DNA of 64,000 nt from Massilia cavernae (lineage in GTDB: Bacteria; Pseudomonadota; Gammaproteobacteria; Burkholderiales; Burkholderiaceae_D), in contig NZ_QYUP01000008.1 of the NCBI RefSeq assembly GCF_003590855.1, forward strand, positions 1 through 64,000. Reading direction: 5' to 3'. The notes under the pieces are model-generated. The model ran no database searches, was not told where the DNA came from, and was given only the letters and a program-made list of their open reading frames with translations. Below, one piece after another: positions 63,771 through 64,000 of this stretch. The position numbers were made by a program, and so were the translations under genes. Numbering within the stretch: position 1 is the first letter of the stretch; each line of letters starts with the position of its first letter.

Positions 63771-64000
63771 TCAGTGCTGGAAGGCGCCGATGTCGTAGCC
63801 GGTGCGCGCATTGCGCGAGCGGCCCGCGAAATCGGTGCTGGCCGCGTGCGCAGGCGTCGCCTGGCCGACTGCCGGCGAGGCCCCGGAAGGCTTCAGCTCC
63901 GGCGTCCCCGATAGCAATTCCGCCACGAACAGCGGCGGCGCACTGACCGTCCCGGAATGCGTCAGTCCGTTCTTCAGCCTCCAGTTGTAGCGCGAGTTGT
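63771..64000 (-). CDS. C-terminal end of a choice-of-anchor Q / beta-helix type protein (5' part outside window)
   Basis: The last 75 codons of a minus-strand gene. The tail PSGASPAVGQATPAHAASTD, then FAGRSRNARTGYDIGAFQH, matches the SPAxG ... DxxGRxR ... DIGAFE ending of right-handed parallel beta-helix (choice-of-anchor Q) proteins, which are usually secreted or surface exposed. The stop is TGA at 63773-63771. The rest cannot be judged here. Confidence 0.65.
   Translation of the reverse strand, partial: NSRYNWRLKNGLTHSGTVSAPPLFVAELLSGTPELKPSGASPAVGQATPAHAASTDFAGRSRNARTGYDIGAFQH

Overview
The window is a high-GC chromosomal stretch from a Betaproteobacterium, most probably an Oxalobacteraceae of the Massilia/Telluria type. 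This placement is an inference from gene content: an exosortase-A (XrtA/PEP-CTERM) polysaccharide locus, a CueR-type copper pair, a nadB-nadA-nadC set, and NsrR next to a group III truncated haemoglobin. No rRNA, tRNA or CRISPR array was recognised.

Layout. 1-5.7 kb is a copper-resistance region: a CopA P-type ATPase (cut by the window edge) diverges from a Tat-exported multicopper oxidase across two CueR-like operators. A CusF-like periplasmic copper protein downstream has been split inside its signal peptide by nested mobile elements: an IS200/IS605-like remnant that itself carries an IS1182-family copy. 5.7-8.7 kb holds a PNPOx-like stress protein and a DUF444-SpoVR pair. 8.8-26.6 kb is the exosortase-A-associated locus: PrsT (frameshifted), a VAO-type flavo-oxidase coupled to a FeeM-like N-acyltransferase, a PEP-CTERM protein, a Wzz-like chain-length protein, a tyrosine autokinase, three glycosyltransferases, a deacetylase-fold protein, two exosortase-associated hydrolases, the PrsR activator and a sugar transferase. 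The exosortase, PrsK and export proteins are not in the window, so the pathway must be completed elsewhere.

26.8-34 kb carries nadB, a frameshifted EamA exporter, a SIR2 deacylase, nadC-nadA and an ABC-F ATPase, that is, NAD synthesis and NAD use side by side. An ISAs1-family copy with a perfect 10-bp target duplication sits at 34.06-35.32 kb. 35.4-44.7 kb is mostly housekeeping: an MBL-fold protein, YjdM, a YkgJ-like protein, a tightly overlapping four-gene operon (alpha/beta hydrolase, LD-carboxypeptidase, DAO-type oxidoreductase, DUF418), then tadA-queD-queE and a diguanylate cyclase. 44.7-52.8 kb holds a DUF4214 protein, a large M16 protease, a YflT-like stress protein, a secreted nuclease, a DUF5694 protein and a VOC protein.

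52.8-57.3 kb is an accessory island. It is visibly AT-richer, contains gene fragments and a lipoprotein, and ends in an IS91-family element that carries its own tyrosine recombinase. 57.3-64 kb returns to core genes: a DUF2863-like protein, a frameshifted NCS2 purine permease, DUF4124 and DUF481 envelope proteins, a truncated DUF1579 protein, a GFA enzyme, and the nsrR-haemoglobin pair.

Two general observations. First, three otherwise well-conserved genes (PrsT, EamA, NCS2 permease) each contain a block of about 430-590 bp with several frameshifts and intact sequence on both sides, which looks more like locally poor assembly than decay. Second, the most promising biology is the FeeM-like acyltransferase plus VAO-type oxidase pair inside the exosortase locus, which could make an oxidised N-acyl-tyrosine-like molecule.
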